Shown: positions 38,316-46,311 of the stretch, in pieces
How positions within the stretch are numbered: the first letter of the stretch is position 1
How the letters are laid out: each line of letters starts with the position of its first letter
Notes under the pieces: generated by a model
Seen by the model: only the letters and a program-made list of their open reading frames with translations
Told to the model about the DNA's origin: nothing
Database searches by the model: none
Position numbers and translations under genes: made by a program
NCBI RefSeq assembly: GCF_014645555.1
Contig: NZ_BMLY01000001.1
Coordinates: forward strand, 453,939-517,938
Direction of reading: 5' to 3'
DNA length: 64,000 nucleotides
DNA from: Silvimonas amylolytica
GTDB lineage: Bacteria; Pseudomonadota; Gammaproteobacteria; Burkholderiales; Chitinibacteraceae

Positions 38316-40118
38316 ATGAGTGATGCCCGCCAGACCATCCAGCAACGCGTTGCCGATTTGCGTGCAGCCATGCGCCGCAATCAGTTCGACGCCTGGATCA
38401 TTCCTTCCGCCGACCCACATTTGTCTGAATACCTGCCGGACTACTGGCAAGGCCGCAAATGGGCATCCGGTTTTACCGGCTCAGTGGGTACGCTGGTCGT
38501 GACCGATGATTTCGCGGGGGTCTGGGTAGATGGTCGTTATTGGGAACAAGCCGAAGCACAACTAGATGGCACCGGCGTCAAACTGATGAAACTATTGAGT
38601 GGTCAGGCCCAGCCCCACGTGGACTGGTTGGCCGCCAATCTCAAGCAAGGCGCCCGCGCTGGTGCGGATGGCGATGTGTTGAGTCTTTCGTCCGCCCGTG
38701 CTACCGCCAGCACGCTGCAAACCAGTGGCATCAAACTGGATACCGACAAAGATCTGCTGAGCGAAATCTGGTCTGATCGCCCGACCCTGCCGCAAGCGGC
38801 CGTTTACGAACATCTTGCCCCATACGCCGCCGTGACCCGAGCCACCAAACTGGCGCAGGTGCGTGACGCCATGAAGGCGGCAGGTGCGCAATGGCACTTT
38901 GTATCTACTCTGGATGACCTGGCCTGGATCTTCAATCTGCGTGGTGCTGACGTTGACTACAACCCGGTGTTTCTCGCCCATGCGCTCATCGGTGCAGACA
39001 AGGTCACGCTATTCATTGATGCGCGCAAAGTCACTCCTGAACTGAAAGCCACGCTGGCCAAAGACGGCGTAGACATTGCCGCTTACGACGCTGCCACTGC
39101 CGCGCTGGCGGCCCTGCCTGCGGGCAGTACCGCATTGATCGACCCGGCCCGTACCACCCTGGGTCTGATCAACGCCATCCCGACCAGCGTACGTCTGATT
39201 GAAAAGCTCAATCCATCGCAACTGTTCAAATCCCGCAAAACCGGGGATGAAATTGCCCACGTGCGCGAAGCAATGGCGCAAGACGGTGCGGCACTTTGCG
39301 AGTTTTTCAGCTGGCTCGATAGCGCACTCAACAAAGAACACATCACAGAACTGGATATCGACACCCGCATCACCGCAGCACGTGCGCGTCGGCCAGGGTT
39401 TGTTTCTGCCAGCTTTGGCACCATTGCCGGCTTTAATCAGAACGGTGCGCTGCCGCACTATCACGCAACGCCTGAAGCCCATTCGGTCATCAAAGGGGAC
39501 GGACTGCTCTTGATTGACTCTGGGGGGCAGTACACCGGTGGCACCACAGATATCACCCGTGTGGTGCCGGTTGGCCAGATCACGGCGGATCATCGTCGCG
39601 ATTTCACCATCGTACTCAAGGGCGTGATTGCGCTCTCTCGCGCGCGTTTCCCGGTTGCTATCCGTGCAGCCATGATCGACGCCATTGCCCGCGCGCCCAT
39701 GTGGGCAGAAGGCGTGGACTACAACCACGGCACCGGCCACGGTGTGGGTTACTTCCTGAACGTGCATGAAGGCCCGCAAAGTATTGGCTACTTCCGCGAA
39801 GCCGGCCCGGACACGGCCATGCAACAAGGCATGATCACGTCGATTGAGCCAGGCGTATATCGTCCGGGCCGTTGGGGCATCCGAATTGAAAACCTGGTGG
39901 TCAATCAGCCTGCTCCGACTACCGAATTCGGCGACTTCCTGGAATTCGAAACCCTCACCCTCTGCCCAATCGACACCCGTTGCGTTGAGCGCAGCCTGCT
40001 GACGCAACCCGAGGCCGACTGGCTGAACCGGTACCACGCGACGGTGCGCGAACGCCTGCAACCGCTGGTGTCGGGTGACGCACTCCAGTGGCTGCTTGCA
40101 CGGACTGAGGCCATCTAA
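38316..40118 (+). CDS. Xaa-Pro aminopeptidase (aminopeptidase P family, long form)
   Basis: Cytosolic metallopeptidase of 600 residues releasing the N-terminal residue before proline. Two creatinase-like N-terminal domains (about 5-150 and 160-310) precede the pita-bread catalytic domain. Metal ligands are visible: the two Asp of LLIDSGGQYTGGTTDITRV, the His of HGTGHGVGYF, and the Glu residues of SIEPGVYRPG and RIENLVV. It matches the three-domain form of about 600 residues rather than 440-residue PepP. The ATG at 38316 has GGAG upstream and gives the usual start. Confidence 0.92.
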   Translation: MSDARQTIQQRVADLRAAMRRNQFDAWIIPSADPHLSEYLPDYWQGRKWASGFTGSVGTLVVTDDFAGVWVDGRYWEQAEAQLDGTGVKLMKLLSGQAQPHVDWLAANLKQGARAGADGDVLSLSSARATASTLQTSGIKLDTDKDLLSEIWSDRPTLPQAAVYEHLAPYAAVTRATKLAQVRDAMKAAGAQWHFVSTLDDLAWIFNLRGADVDYNPVFLAHALIGADKVTLFIDARKVTPELKATLAKDGVDIAAYDAATAALAALPAGSTALIDPARTTLGLINAIPTSVRLIEKLNPSQLFKSRKTGDEIAHVREAMAQDGAALCEFFSWLDSALNKEHITELDIDTRITAARARRPGFVSASFGTIAGFNQNGALPHYHATPEAHSVIKGDGLLLIDSGGQYTGGTTDITRVVPVGQITADHRRDFTIVLKGVIALSRARFPVAIRAAMIDAIARAPMWAEGVDYNHGTGHGVGYFLNVHEGPQSIGYFREAGPDTAMQQGMITSIEPGVYRPGRWGIRIENLVVNQPAPTTEFGDFLEFETLTLCPIDTRCVERSLLTQPEADWLNRYHATVRERLQPLVSGDALQWLLARTEAI

Positions 40119-40257
40119 CGGAAGGATGCGGGCGGATTGCCGGACAATGAGCAGGCCATCCGGGTGAGTACACAGGAAATGTGAACGCAGCGGGACAACT
40201 GACACCAACTGATTTATTCAGTGTTTCAAAGCCTTAGCAAAAAACCTTTGTCCCGCG

Positions 40258-40286
40258 TTTACGAACCCGAAAACCCGTGTTAGTAT
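40258..40286 (+). promoter_or_regulatory. Promoter of tRNA-Thr
   Basis: TTTACG, 17 bases, TAGTAT, ending 16 bases before the tRNA. Both boxes match sigma-70 at four of six positions or better. Confidence 0.5.
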
Positions 40287-40302
40287 TCGCACCCTCAAGT
40301 GT

Positions 40303-40378
40303 GCCGGTGTAGCTCAGTTGGTAGAGCACCTGACTTGTAATCAGGGGGTCGCGAGTTCGATTCCTGCCGCCGGCACCA
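40303..40378 (+). tRNA. tRNA-Thr (anticodon UGU)
   Basis: A 76-base cloverleaf with an encoded CCA end. The acceptor stem GCCGGTG pairs with CGCCGGC (one G-U), the anticodon arm is CCTGA-CTTGTAA-TCAGG with TGT in the loop, and the T arm carries TTCGATT. No integrase or att-like repeat is seen beside it. Confidence 0.98.
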
Positions 40379-40394
40379 TGAATACGCTGTAAAG

Positions 40395-40430
40395 AAAAAG
40401 GGCTGCATCTTCATGGATGCAGCCCTTTTT
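40395..40430 (+). terminator. Bidirectional terminator between tRNA-Thr and the poly-Gln gene
   Basis: Perfect 15 bp stem AAAAAGGGCTGCATC/GATGCAGCCCTTTTT with a six-base loop, T-run on both strands. It ends the tRNA transcript on the plus strand and the poly-Gln protein gene on the minus strand. Confidence 0.92.
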
Positions 40431-40453
40431 CTTTTGTCATTTCCAGTGCGCCA

Positions 40454-40816
40454 TCATTGTGTTTGCTGCTGTCGCATCCGCTGATCCTGCTGTTGCAACT
40501 GCTGTTGCTGTCTCTGGATTTGCTGCTGGGTCTGTTGTTGTTGCTGCAATTGTTGCTGTTGCTGCTGCAATAACTGCTGCCTCTGCATTTGATCTTCTTG
40601 CTGCTGTTGCAAAAGCTGTCGCTGTTGATCCTGCTGCAGTTGCTGCTGTTGTTGTTGTCCTTGTTGCTGGTACTGCAACTGCTGGTTTTGCTGCTGTTGC
40701 AGCTGTTGCAATTGCTGTTGTTGCAGCGTTTGCTGGCCATTCTGGAATGCGGCGGCCATCGCGTTTGGCAACGCGCTGGTTAGTAGTGCCAGCACAATGA
40801 CGTGACGAATAAGCAT
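40454..40816 (-). CDS. Exported poly-glutamine protein of unknown function
   Basis: A 120-residue product: a signal peptide (MLIRHVIVLALLTSALPNAMA, cleavage near AMA-AA), then roughly 95 residues of which most are Gln, broken by Leu, Arg, Asp and Tyr. AAGGAG stands seven bases before the ATG and a terminator follows the stop, so this frame, not the two other open frames, is the gene. The Leu spacing in the Gln tract suggests a long helix or coiled coil. Function is unknown; a periplasmic location is expected. The DNA is a CAG/CAA-rich tract that could vary in length between strains. Confidence 0.75.
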   Translation of the reverse strand: MLIRHVIVLALLTSALPNAMAAAFQNGQQTLQQQQLQQLQQQQNQQLQYQQQGQQQQQQLQQDQQRQLLQQQQEDQMQRQQLLQQQQQQLQQQQQTQQQIQRQQQQLQQQDQRMRQQQTQ

Positions 40817-41164
40817 GGCGGGCTCCTTGCTTGAGCGGTCTTTGTCTCTTTAAGACCATCCTTGCTTGCGCTTGTTGCACCGCCTGGCAAGCACAGCCGC
40901 CACGCCTACAACCGTTTCGGAAAACCGGAAAACACGCGCTGTGACTGGGCAGGTCCGGATAAATGTTCCGTATGGCGCCCTCCCGCATGGTCGCTGCCAA
41001 CCAGCAAAGCACGCCGCACATCCGCCGGAACCGGCCGATTGTTTCTTGCAAATCACTATGTCAATCAAGACGTTGACGAACAGTGCAATCCCATTATCAT
41101 AGTTGCGCGACCCGTCAAAAGGCGGGCGAGAAACAAGCATATAAACCGGATGATGGAGACTTGC
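40817..41164. other. Intergenic region between poly-Gln and chitinase genes
   Basis: About 350 bases between divergent genes. It contains the chitinase promoter candidate. Open frames through it are not protein-like and none has a good ribosome site. No other structure is evident. Confidence 0.5.
41073..41100 (+). promoter_or_regulatory. Sigma-70 promoter of the chitinase
   Basis: TTGACG, 16 bases, TATCAT, five of six matches in each box, ending 64 bases before the chitinase ATG. Confidence 0.5.
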
Positions 41165-42892
41165 ATGACCCAATCTTTGTTCGCTCGCGGACAAGGCAAG
41201 CTCGCGCTTGCCGCTTTGCCGGCCATTCTGGCCGCGTCCATGGCTTTTGCTGCTTACCCGACCTGGCAGGATGGTGGTACCTACACTGCCGGGACCGTCG
41301 TTTATTACAACGGTCACGACTATCAAGCGTTGGTCAATCAGACTGATTATGCCGGCGCAGGCTGGAACCCGGCCTCGACACCCAGCCTGTGGAAAGACCT
41401 GGGTGTAGACACCGACGGCGCATCGCCCACACCGACGCCGACCCCCACACCAGTGCCGACGCCGACTCCGACTCCGACACCTATTCCCACGCCAACCGCA
41501 ACACCAACACCGAATCCGACGCCCACACCCACGCCGGCCCCGTCCGGTAACTGTTCCTCAGTCTGGAGTGCCAGTACGGCCTACAACGGCGGCGCCACGG
41601 TGAGTTACAACGGCGTGAACTACACTGCCAATTTCTGGACCCAAGGCAATAACCCGAGCACCAGTAATGGTGCGGCCGGTTCTGGCCAGCCATGGACCAT
41701 TGTGGGCAATTGCAGCGGTGGCGCGACACCGACGCCTACCCCAACACCAACACCAACACCAACACCAACACCAACACCAACACCAACACCAACGCCAACG
41801 CCAACGCCGACACCCACTCCGACTCCGACACCCACTCCGACACCTACTCCGGCACCGACTCCCTCTGGCAGCCTGCCCAAGCACGTGCTGGTCGGCTATC
41901 TGCATTCCAGCTTTGCCAATGGTTCGGGCTATATCACCATGGCCAACGTCTCTAACGATTGGGATGTCATCGCGCTGGCTTTTGCCGATTCAGACACTAA
42001 CGGCAATATCACGTTTACCCGCTGCCAACCCAGCGAGTGCCCGAATGTTGAAAGCGATATCGACTTCAAGGCCGCCATCAAAGCCAAGCAGGCACTGGGC
42101 AAGAAGGTGATTATCTCGGTCGGTGGTGCCAATGGTCTGGTGCAGTTGAACAGCACAGCTGCAGTGACCAACTTTGTCACGTCGGTCGAGAAGATCATCG
42201 ATACCTGGGGTCTGGATGGGGTTGATATCGACTTTGAAAACCAGTCGCTGTCGCTGGACGCTGGCGATACCGACTTCACCGCGCCCAAGACCGCGAAGAT
42301 CGTGAACCTGATCAACGCCCTGACGCAAATCACCAGCCACTACGGCAGCAATTTTGTGCTGACCATGGCGCCAGAAACCTTCTTCGTGCAACTGGGTTAC
42401 AGCTTCTATGGTCCAGGCCCGAGCGGTTCTGCAGATGCGCGCTCTGGTGCGTTCCTGCCAGTGATCTACGCCATGCGTAACCAGCTCACGCTCTTGATGG
42501 TGCAAGACTATAACTCTGGCCCGATCACCGGCCTGGATGGTCAGTACCACACCATGGGTGGTGCCGACTTCCTGACCGCCATGACTGACATGGAAATAGC
42601 CGGGTTTGCCGTGGCCAATAACGGTGGCAAGGTGTGGCCTGGTTTGCGTCCGGACCAGATCGCCATTGGCATTCCGGCCAACGCCAACGCCGGTAACGGT
42701 TTCCCGGCCACGGCGGATGTTGAATCGTCGCTGGATTGCCTGATGAAAGGGACCAATTGCGGCAGCTACAAGCCGCATCAAGTTAGCCCGACCTTACGTG
42801 GGCTGATGACATGGTCGATCAACTGGGATGCCTACAGCAACGCCTCATTCTCCCAACCCTATCGGGCTTATCTGAACAGCTACGGGCAATAA
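41165..42892 (+). CDS. Secreted GH18 chitinase with two chitin-binding modules
   Basis: Hydrolyses chitin outside the cell. The 575-residue preprotein has a signal peptide (about 1-29, ending SMAFA), a CBM5/12 module (about 30-76; [20 protein letters not shown]), a Pro-Thr linker, a second CBM5/12 module (about 123-172; [19 protein letters not shown]), a second Pro-Thr linker of about 50 residues, and a GH18 domain (from about 235). The catalytic motif DGVDIDFEN is intact, with SVGGANG upstream and the closing [14 protein letters not shown] precedes the ATG. The second linker is encoded partly by eight exact copies of a six-base unit. A terminator follows. Confidence 0.95.
   Translation: MTQSLFARGQGKLALAALPAILAASMAFAAYPTWQDGGTYTAGTVVYYNGHDYQALVNQTDYAGAGWNPASTPSLWKDLGVDTDGASPTPTPTPTPVPTPTPTPTPIPTPTATPTPNPTPTPTPAPSGNCSSVWSASTAYNGGATVSYNGVNYTANFWTQGNNPSTSNGAAGSGQPWTIVGNCSGGATPTPTPTPTPTPTPTPTPTPTPTPTPTPTPTPTPTPTPTPTPAPTPSGSLPKHVLVGYLHSSFANGSGYITMANVSNDWDVIALAFADSDTNGNITFTRCQPSECPNVESDIDFKAAIKAKQALGKKVIISVGGANGLVQLNSTAAVTNFVTSVEKIIDTWGLDGVDIDFENQSLSLDAGDTDFTAPKTAKIVNLINALTQITSHYGSNFVLTMAPETFFVQLGYSFYGPGPSGSADARSGAFLPVIYAMRNQLTLLMVQDYNSGPITGLDGQYHTMGGADFLTAMTDMEIAGFAVANNGGKVWPGLRPDQIAIGIPANANAGNGFPATADVESSLDCLMKGTNCGSYKPHQVSPTLRGLMTWSINWDAYSNASFSQPYRAYLNSYGQ
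41741..41788 (+). repeat. Hexanucleotide microsatellite (CCAACA x8) in the chitinase linker
   Basis: Eight exact tandem copies of CCAACA followed by three near copies with G at the last base. Each unit encodes Thr-Pro, so slippage would change linker length in frame without breaking the gene. Confidence 0.95.
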
Positions 42893-42911
42893 GTACGGCT
42901 GGTACGCCCCC

Positions 42912-42949
42912 AAAAAACCGCACCTTGTGAACGCAAGGCGCGGTTTTTT
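42912..42949 (+). terminator. Terminator of the chitinase
   Basis: AAAAAACCGC and CCTTG pair with CAAGG and GCGGTTTTTT across a single unpaired base on each side; T-run on the plus strand, 20 bases after the stop. Confidence 0.85.
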
Positions 42950-43071
42950 CTTGTGCCCGCTCAGTTTGTAGTCGATTTATTCCAGGTACACGTTTCTTGA
43001 TATTTGTCATATCCGGGTGTGATTGCCATGGCACCGCAAGATGCTTCTCCATAGGATTGCCTTCTGTAACT

Positions 43072-43087
43072 TTCTGATATATCAGAA
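43072..43087. promoter_or_regulatory. TGATATATCA operator upstream of the first GH28 gene
   Basis: Perfect 16 bp palindrome TTCTGATATATCAGAA, 253 bases before the GH28 start codon and 73 bases before the 28-codon frame at 43160. It shares its core with the sites at uxaC and exuT and all 16 bases with that upstream of the FNR-like gene. Confidence 0.72.
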
Positions 43088-43159
43088 TGAATAACGATCG
43101 GATGCCTCATCTTTCAAACGATCAGCACCGACTTACAGAACATGGAGTGAGTACGCAAA

Positions 43160-43246
43160 ATGAACGCAACGTATCGCCCGCAAGAAACCATCGAGACCAT
43201 CCACAGTACCGGCGGACTGTCTCCGCAGACCGCGCTATCCGTCTGA
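43160..43246 (+). CDS. Possible 28-residue leader peptide or gene remnant
   Basis: ATG to TGA frame encoding a 28-residue peptide starting MNATYRPQETIETIHSTGGL. It lies between the operator and the GH28 gene. GGAG occurs about 14 bases upstream, rather far. The peptide has no recognisable family. It may be a leader, a truncated relic or chance. Confidence 0.25.
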   Translation: MNATYRPQETIETIHSTGGLSPQTALSV

Positions 43247-43339
43247 TCTGACCGGCACACAAACAGAATTCATAAACCTGCTGGCCTGAACGCCAGCCGT
43301 TATGCGGGCTTGCAAAAACAGGCCTGCCAGGGATTTGTC

Positions 43340-45136
43340 ATGCCTGATCATCAACACGTCCGCCCGCTCCTTGGTAGTAGTATTGCGCTCGCGCTGGCGC
43401 TGACAGCCTGCGGCGGTGGCGGTGGCGGTAGCAGCGACGTCATTACACAGACCAGCAGCCCGACGACAACGAATACAACTACAGCGTCGACCCCCACGCC
43501 AACACCTGCACCCACTGCTACGCCAGCCCCAACGCCAACGCCCACACCGGCACCAACCGCCAGCTTGTGGCCGGCCGCGGCGCTCAACGATGCAGCTCTG
43601 GTTGGCAAAGAACCCGCGCTGCCCAGCACCATCTGCGCCAGTCTGCCCGCAACGCTGACGACTAACAGTCGAAGTCTGCTGGATGACAGCGTAGATGCCG
43701 GTGGGACTAACTCTCAACCTGATGCCAGTCGCATTCAGGCAGCCATTACCGCGTGCCCCTCAGGTCAAGCCGTTAAACTGGTTGCGGGTAATAGCGCCCA
43801 AAACGCCTTTTTGTCCGGGCCGCTGACCTTGCCATCAGGTGTTTCATTGTGGATCGACAGCGGCGTCACGCTGTTTGCGTCTCGCAAGCCGTCTGACTAT
43901 CAGATTGCAGGCAAGAATACCTGCGGGCAGACGGCCAGCAGCGACAATGGCTGCCAGGCACTGATCAATGCAGTTGCGGGAAATAACGGGGTGTACGGCC
44001 AAGGTACCATTGATGGGCGGGGTGGCGCGGTGCTGACTTCCGGCATTTATGCCAACACGCTCACCTGGTGGGACGTCGGCGCCCTGAGCAAAACCTTGAG
44101 CAGTGCCAACAATCAGAACAGCCCGCGGCTGGTACAAGTCACTGGCGGTAGCAATTTCAGCCTGTATCAGGTCAGCCTGCAAAATGCCCCCAAATTCCAT
44201 GTGGTCACCAGTGGCGTAAATGGTTTTACGGCGTGGGGTAACAAGATTCAGTCACCCACACTGGCTTACAGTGTGGCCGGCTATAACTGTGCGGCTGGCG
44301 CTATGCCAACGGTGTCTGGCACTGCCAACACCACCCGTGCCAGTACTTGCTTCACACCCGACACCGTCAAGAACACGGATGGGATTGATCCTGGTCAATC
44401 ACAAAACGTCATGATCGCCTTCAACCATATCAGTACGGGTGACGATGGCATTGCCATCAAAGCCCACTCTACTGCGGCGGTCAGCAACATCCAGATTCTG
44501 CACAATCGCTTCTATTACACGCATGGCATGTCGATTGGCAGTGAGACCGATTCTGGCGTCAACAACGTCACGATCAGTGACTTGACGGTTGATGGTTACG
44601 ATGTGGGCGCCACCAGCGGCTTCCGCATCAAGACCGATGACAGCCGCGGTGGCGAGGTCAAGAACGTTACGGTCAACGGTGTATGCGTACGGCGCGTCGC
44701 GCAACCACTGGCCATCGACACCTACTATGGTGATGCCTATGGCTCCAGCAATGCGCTCTACCCTAACGTACATGACATCACGGTGCGCAATTTCCGCTAT
44801 CTGGATACCACCGGTTCTAGCCGTAACGGGACCAACGCGGCCATTGACCTGCGCGGATATCAGTCGCTTGGCCAAACGTTGCCGGCGTCCAACATCACGC
44901 TTGATAACGTGGTTTTCGACAGCACGCCGTCCTGGGTCACCACGAAGACGTCTTATGCCATTCCTTCTTATGCCAGCGTCATCATGGGGCCGGGTCCGGT
45001 TTCGTTTGCCAGCATGCTGACCAGCGCTTCAGGCATCAACAACTTCAGCGTGATAGATAACCGCAGTACCAGCGCGACTGCCTACGATTGCAGCGCGGCA
45101 TTTGTGAGTTTCCCATCCAGCAACTCGCCGATCTAA
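43340..45136 (+). CDS. GH28 polygalacturonase-like lipoprotein
   Basis: Predicted pectin-degrading glycosidase of 598 residues. The lipoprotein signal is short: MPDHQHVRPLLGSSIALALA followed by LTAC, cleaved before Cys, then a Gly/Ser and Pro-Thr tether to about residue 80. The GH28 beta-helix follows, with all four family motifs: NTDGID, STGDDGIAIK, HGMSIGSE and FRIKTD. The ATG at 43340 has AGGGA eight bases upstream; an earlier in-frame ATG at 43310 is less likely. As a lipoprotein it should stay on the outer membrane and release galacturonate or oligomers for the porin and ExuT. A TGATATATCA palindrome upstream links it to the regulon. Confidence 0.93.
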   Translation: MPDHQHVRPLLGSSIALALALTACGGGGGGSSDVITQTSSPTTTNTTTASTPTPTPAPTATPAPTPTPTPAPTASLWPAAALNDAALVGKEPALPSTICASLPATLTTNSRSLLDDSVDAGGTNSQPDASRIQAAITACPSGQAVKLVAGNSAQNAFLSGPLTLPSGVSLWIDSGVTLFASRKPSDYQIAGKNTCGQTASSDNGCQALINAVAGNNGVYGQGTIDGRGGAVLTSGIYANTLTWWDVGALSKTLSSANNQNSPRLVQVTGGSNFSLYQVSLQNAPKFHVVTSGVNGFTAWGNKIQSPTLAYSVAGYNCAAGAMPTVSGTANTTRASTCFTPDTVKNTDGIDPGQSQNVMIAFNHISTGDDGIAIKAHSTAAVSNIQILHNRFYYTHGMSIGSETDSGVNNVTISDLTVDGYDVGATSGFRIKTDDSRGGEVKNVTVNGVCVRRVAQPLAIDTYYGDAYGSSNALYPNVHDITVRNFRYLDTTGSSRNGTNAAIDLRGYQSLGQTLPASNITLDNVVFDSTPSWVTTKTSYAIPSYASVIMGPGPVSFASMLTSASGINNFSVIDNRSTSATAYDCSAAFVSFPSSNSPI

Positions 45137-45152
45137 GGGACTTTTCTGCAGG

Positions 45153-45183
45153 TAAAAAGAGCCACGAAAGTGGCTCTTTTTTT
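45153..45183 (+). terminator. Terminator of the first GH28 gene
   Basis: Stem AAAAAGAGCCAC/GTGGCTCTTTTT with a GAAA loop and eight Ts, 16 bases after the stop codon. Confidence 0.92.
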
Positions 45184-45205
45184 TGGCAACAACCGTTCAT
45201 CCGCC

Positions 45206-45219
45206 CTGATACAAATCAG
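45206..45219. promoter_or_regulatory. FNR-box-like palindrome upstream of the FNR-like gene
   Basis: CTGATACAAATCAG, a perfect-armed palindrome one base per arm away from TTGAT-N4-ATCAA, with the same ACAA spacer as the box after the gene. About 40 bases before the -35. Possible autoregulation. Confidence 0.5.
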
Positions 45220-45252
45220 GCTGTAGTATTCAGGCCACTTGCTACAAATTAC

Positions 45253-45282
45253 TTGCCATTCAATGTTTTATGCCGTCATAAT
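45253..45282 (+). promoter_or_regulatory. Promoter of the FNR-like gene
   Basis: TTGCCA, 18 bases, CATAAT, with the -10 ending where the TGATATATCA operator begins. CTACAAATTACTTG just upstream matches the uxaC promoter flank at 12 of 14 bases, with the same 28-base distance to the operator. Confidence 0.6.
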
Positions 45283-45297
45283 TCTGATATATCAGAA
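45282..45297. promoter_or_regulatory. TGATATATCA operator of the FNR-like gene
   Basis: Perfect 16 bp palindrome TTCTGATATATCAGAA at the expected transcription start of the FNR-like gene, identical to the site upstream of the first GH28 gene. Confidence 0.72.
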
Positions 45298-45428
45298 TGA
45301 AAACAGAATACGGGCCGCTTTACTGGTCAGGCTATTTATTGCCACTGTTTTCTGAAGCCGGCGCATGTTTTGATTGACCTCGGATGCGCCATTTGCAATA
45401 CCAGACCGACACAGGCAGGATAAGTCAG

Positions 45429-46193
45429 ATGGTTACTGCGATCAGCATACCCGTTAAAAGAACATTGCCTCAGCGGCAATGCACCAATTGCAATGTGCGT
45501 GATATTTGCCTGCTGGCCAATGTCGCTCAACAACGCAACGAATCCACCGATACCACACAACCGGTATTAAACATGCGGACCATTTCCATCCGCCGTGGAG
45601 ACCGTCTCTTTTCACAAGGCCAAACCGGGGCAATCTATGCGGTTAGGCTCGGTTTTTTCAAAACCCGTATCCTTAACTCTCACCTGCGTGAGCAAGTCAC
45701 CGGGTTTTATATGCCGGGCGCCCTGATGGGTGCGGATGCGCTTGCACTAGGCCAGCACGGAGATGACGCCGTTGCTCTGGAAGATGGCGAAGCCTGTGAG
45801 ATATCCTGCAATACACTGGTCGGCCAGGCCCAGAAAAACGGTGAGGCCCGCCAGCAATTGCAACGAATCCTGGGGCAAGAGATCAGCCGTTTACATCACA
45901 CCACGCAGCGCCTGCGCGATACGGTCGCGGTACAGCGCGTGGTGGGGTTGTTGCTTGATTTGTCTGATGCCTTTGCCCTGCGTGGTTACTCTGCGCGCAG
46001 CTTTCTGCTGCGCATGACCCGGAATGAAATGGCCAGTTATCTGGGACTATCCATTGAAACGGTCAGTCGCATATTATCGCGGTTGCAAAATCATGGTCTT
46101 TTGCAGATTCAAGGAAAACTGGTCAATTTGACTGATACAAAAGCTTTGCATGGGATTCTGGAACAAACAGGCAATACGGTAGAGCTTGAATAA
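45429..46193 (+). CDS. FNR-type oxygen-responsive regulator (Crp/Fnr family)
   Basis: Transcription factor of 254 residues. The N-terminal cluster QCTNCNVRDIC gives Cys spaced as in E. coli FNR (C-x2-C-x5-C), and a fourth Cys is available in EACEISC, so a 4Fe-4S oxygen sensor is likely. A cyclic-nucleotide-like beta domain spans about 50-135, a dimer helix follows, and the HTH near the end reads MTRNEMASYLGLSIETVSRI. The recognition segment ETVSR matches FNR, which binds TTGAT-N4-ATCAA. The ATG at 45429 has AGGA upstream. The promoter carries a TGATATATCA operator, tying it to hexuronate control. Confidence 0.9.
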   Translation: MVTAISIPVKRTLPQRQCTNCNVRDICLLANVAQQRNESTDTTQPVLNMRTISIRRGDRLFSQGQTGAIYAVRLGFFKTRILNSHLREQVTGFYMPGALMGADALALGQHGDDAVALEDGEACEISCNTLVGQAQKNGEARQQLQRILGQEISRLHHTTQRLRDTVAVQRVVGLLLDLSDAFALRGYSARSFLLRMTRNEMASYLGLSIETVSRILSRLQNHGLLQIQGKLVNLTDTKALHGILEQTGNTVELE

Positions 46194-46198
46194 AGATA

Positions 46199-46212
46199 TT
46201 GATACAAATCAA
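46199..46212. promoter_or_regulatory. Perfect FNR box just after the FNR-like gene
   Basis: TTGATACAAATCAA matches the FNR consensus at all ten defined positions. It starts six bases after the stop codon and nine bases before the terminator stem; no promoter or downstream gene on either strand is positioned to use it in the normal way. Confidence 0.55.
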
Positions 46213-46220
46213 GCGTAAAT

Positions 46221-46256
46221 AAAAAAGGCGAATTTCCGAAAGAATTCGCCTTTTTT
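46221..46256 (+). terminator. Bidirectional terminator between FNR-like and chemoreceptor genes
   Basis: Perfect 14 bp stem AAAAAAGGCGAATT/AATTCGCCTTTTTT with an eight-base loop. It serves the FNR-like gene on plus and the tpiA-to-mcp operon on minus. Confidence 0.9.
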
Positions 46257-46311
46257 TCAATCAATGATTAACGTTTCATAAATAAGTAATCGCTAATTAT
46301 TGGCCCAATAC

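Noticed and set aside
40303-40378. tRNA-Thr as an integration site for a mobile element
   Set aside because: No integrase, no direct repeat of the tRNA 3' end and no change of gene style were found on either side.
40411-41051. Two other minus-strand frames through the poly-Gln gene (poly-Ser/Asn and poly-Ala/Thr translations)
   Set aside because: Only the Gln frame has a signal peptide and an AAGGAG site; the others are frame shadows of the CAG/CAA repeat.
40862-41164. N-terminal extension of the chitinase frame upstream of 41165
   Set aside because: The signal peptide and GGAG site define the start at 41165; upstream codons include the promoter and are not protein-like.
44388-44402. FNR-box-like TTGATCCTGGTCAA inside the first GH28 gene
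   Set aside because: It lies in conserved coding sequence of the GH28 active-site region and has one mismatch; position argues against regulation.
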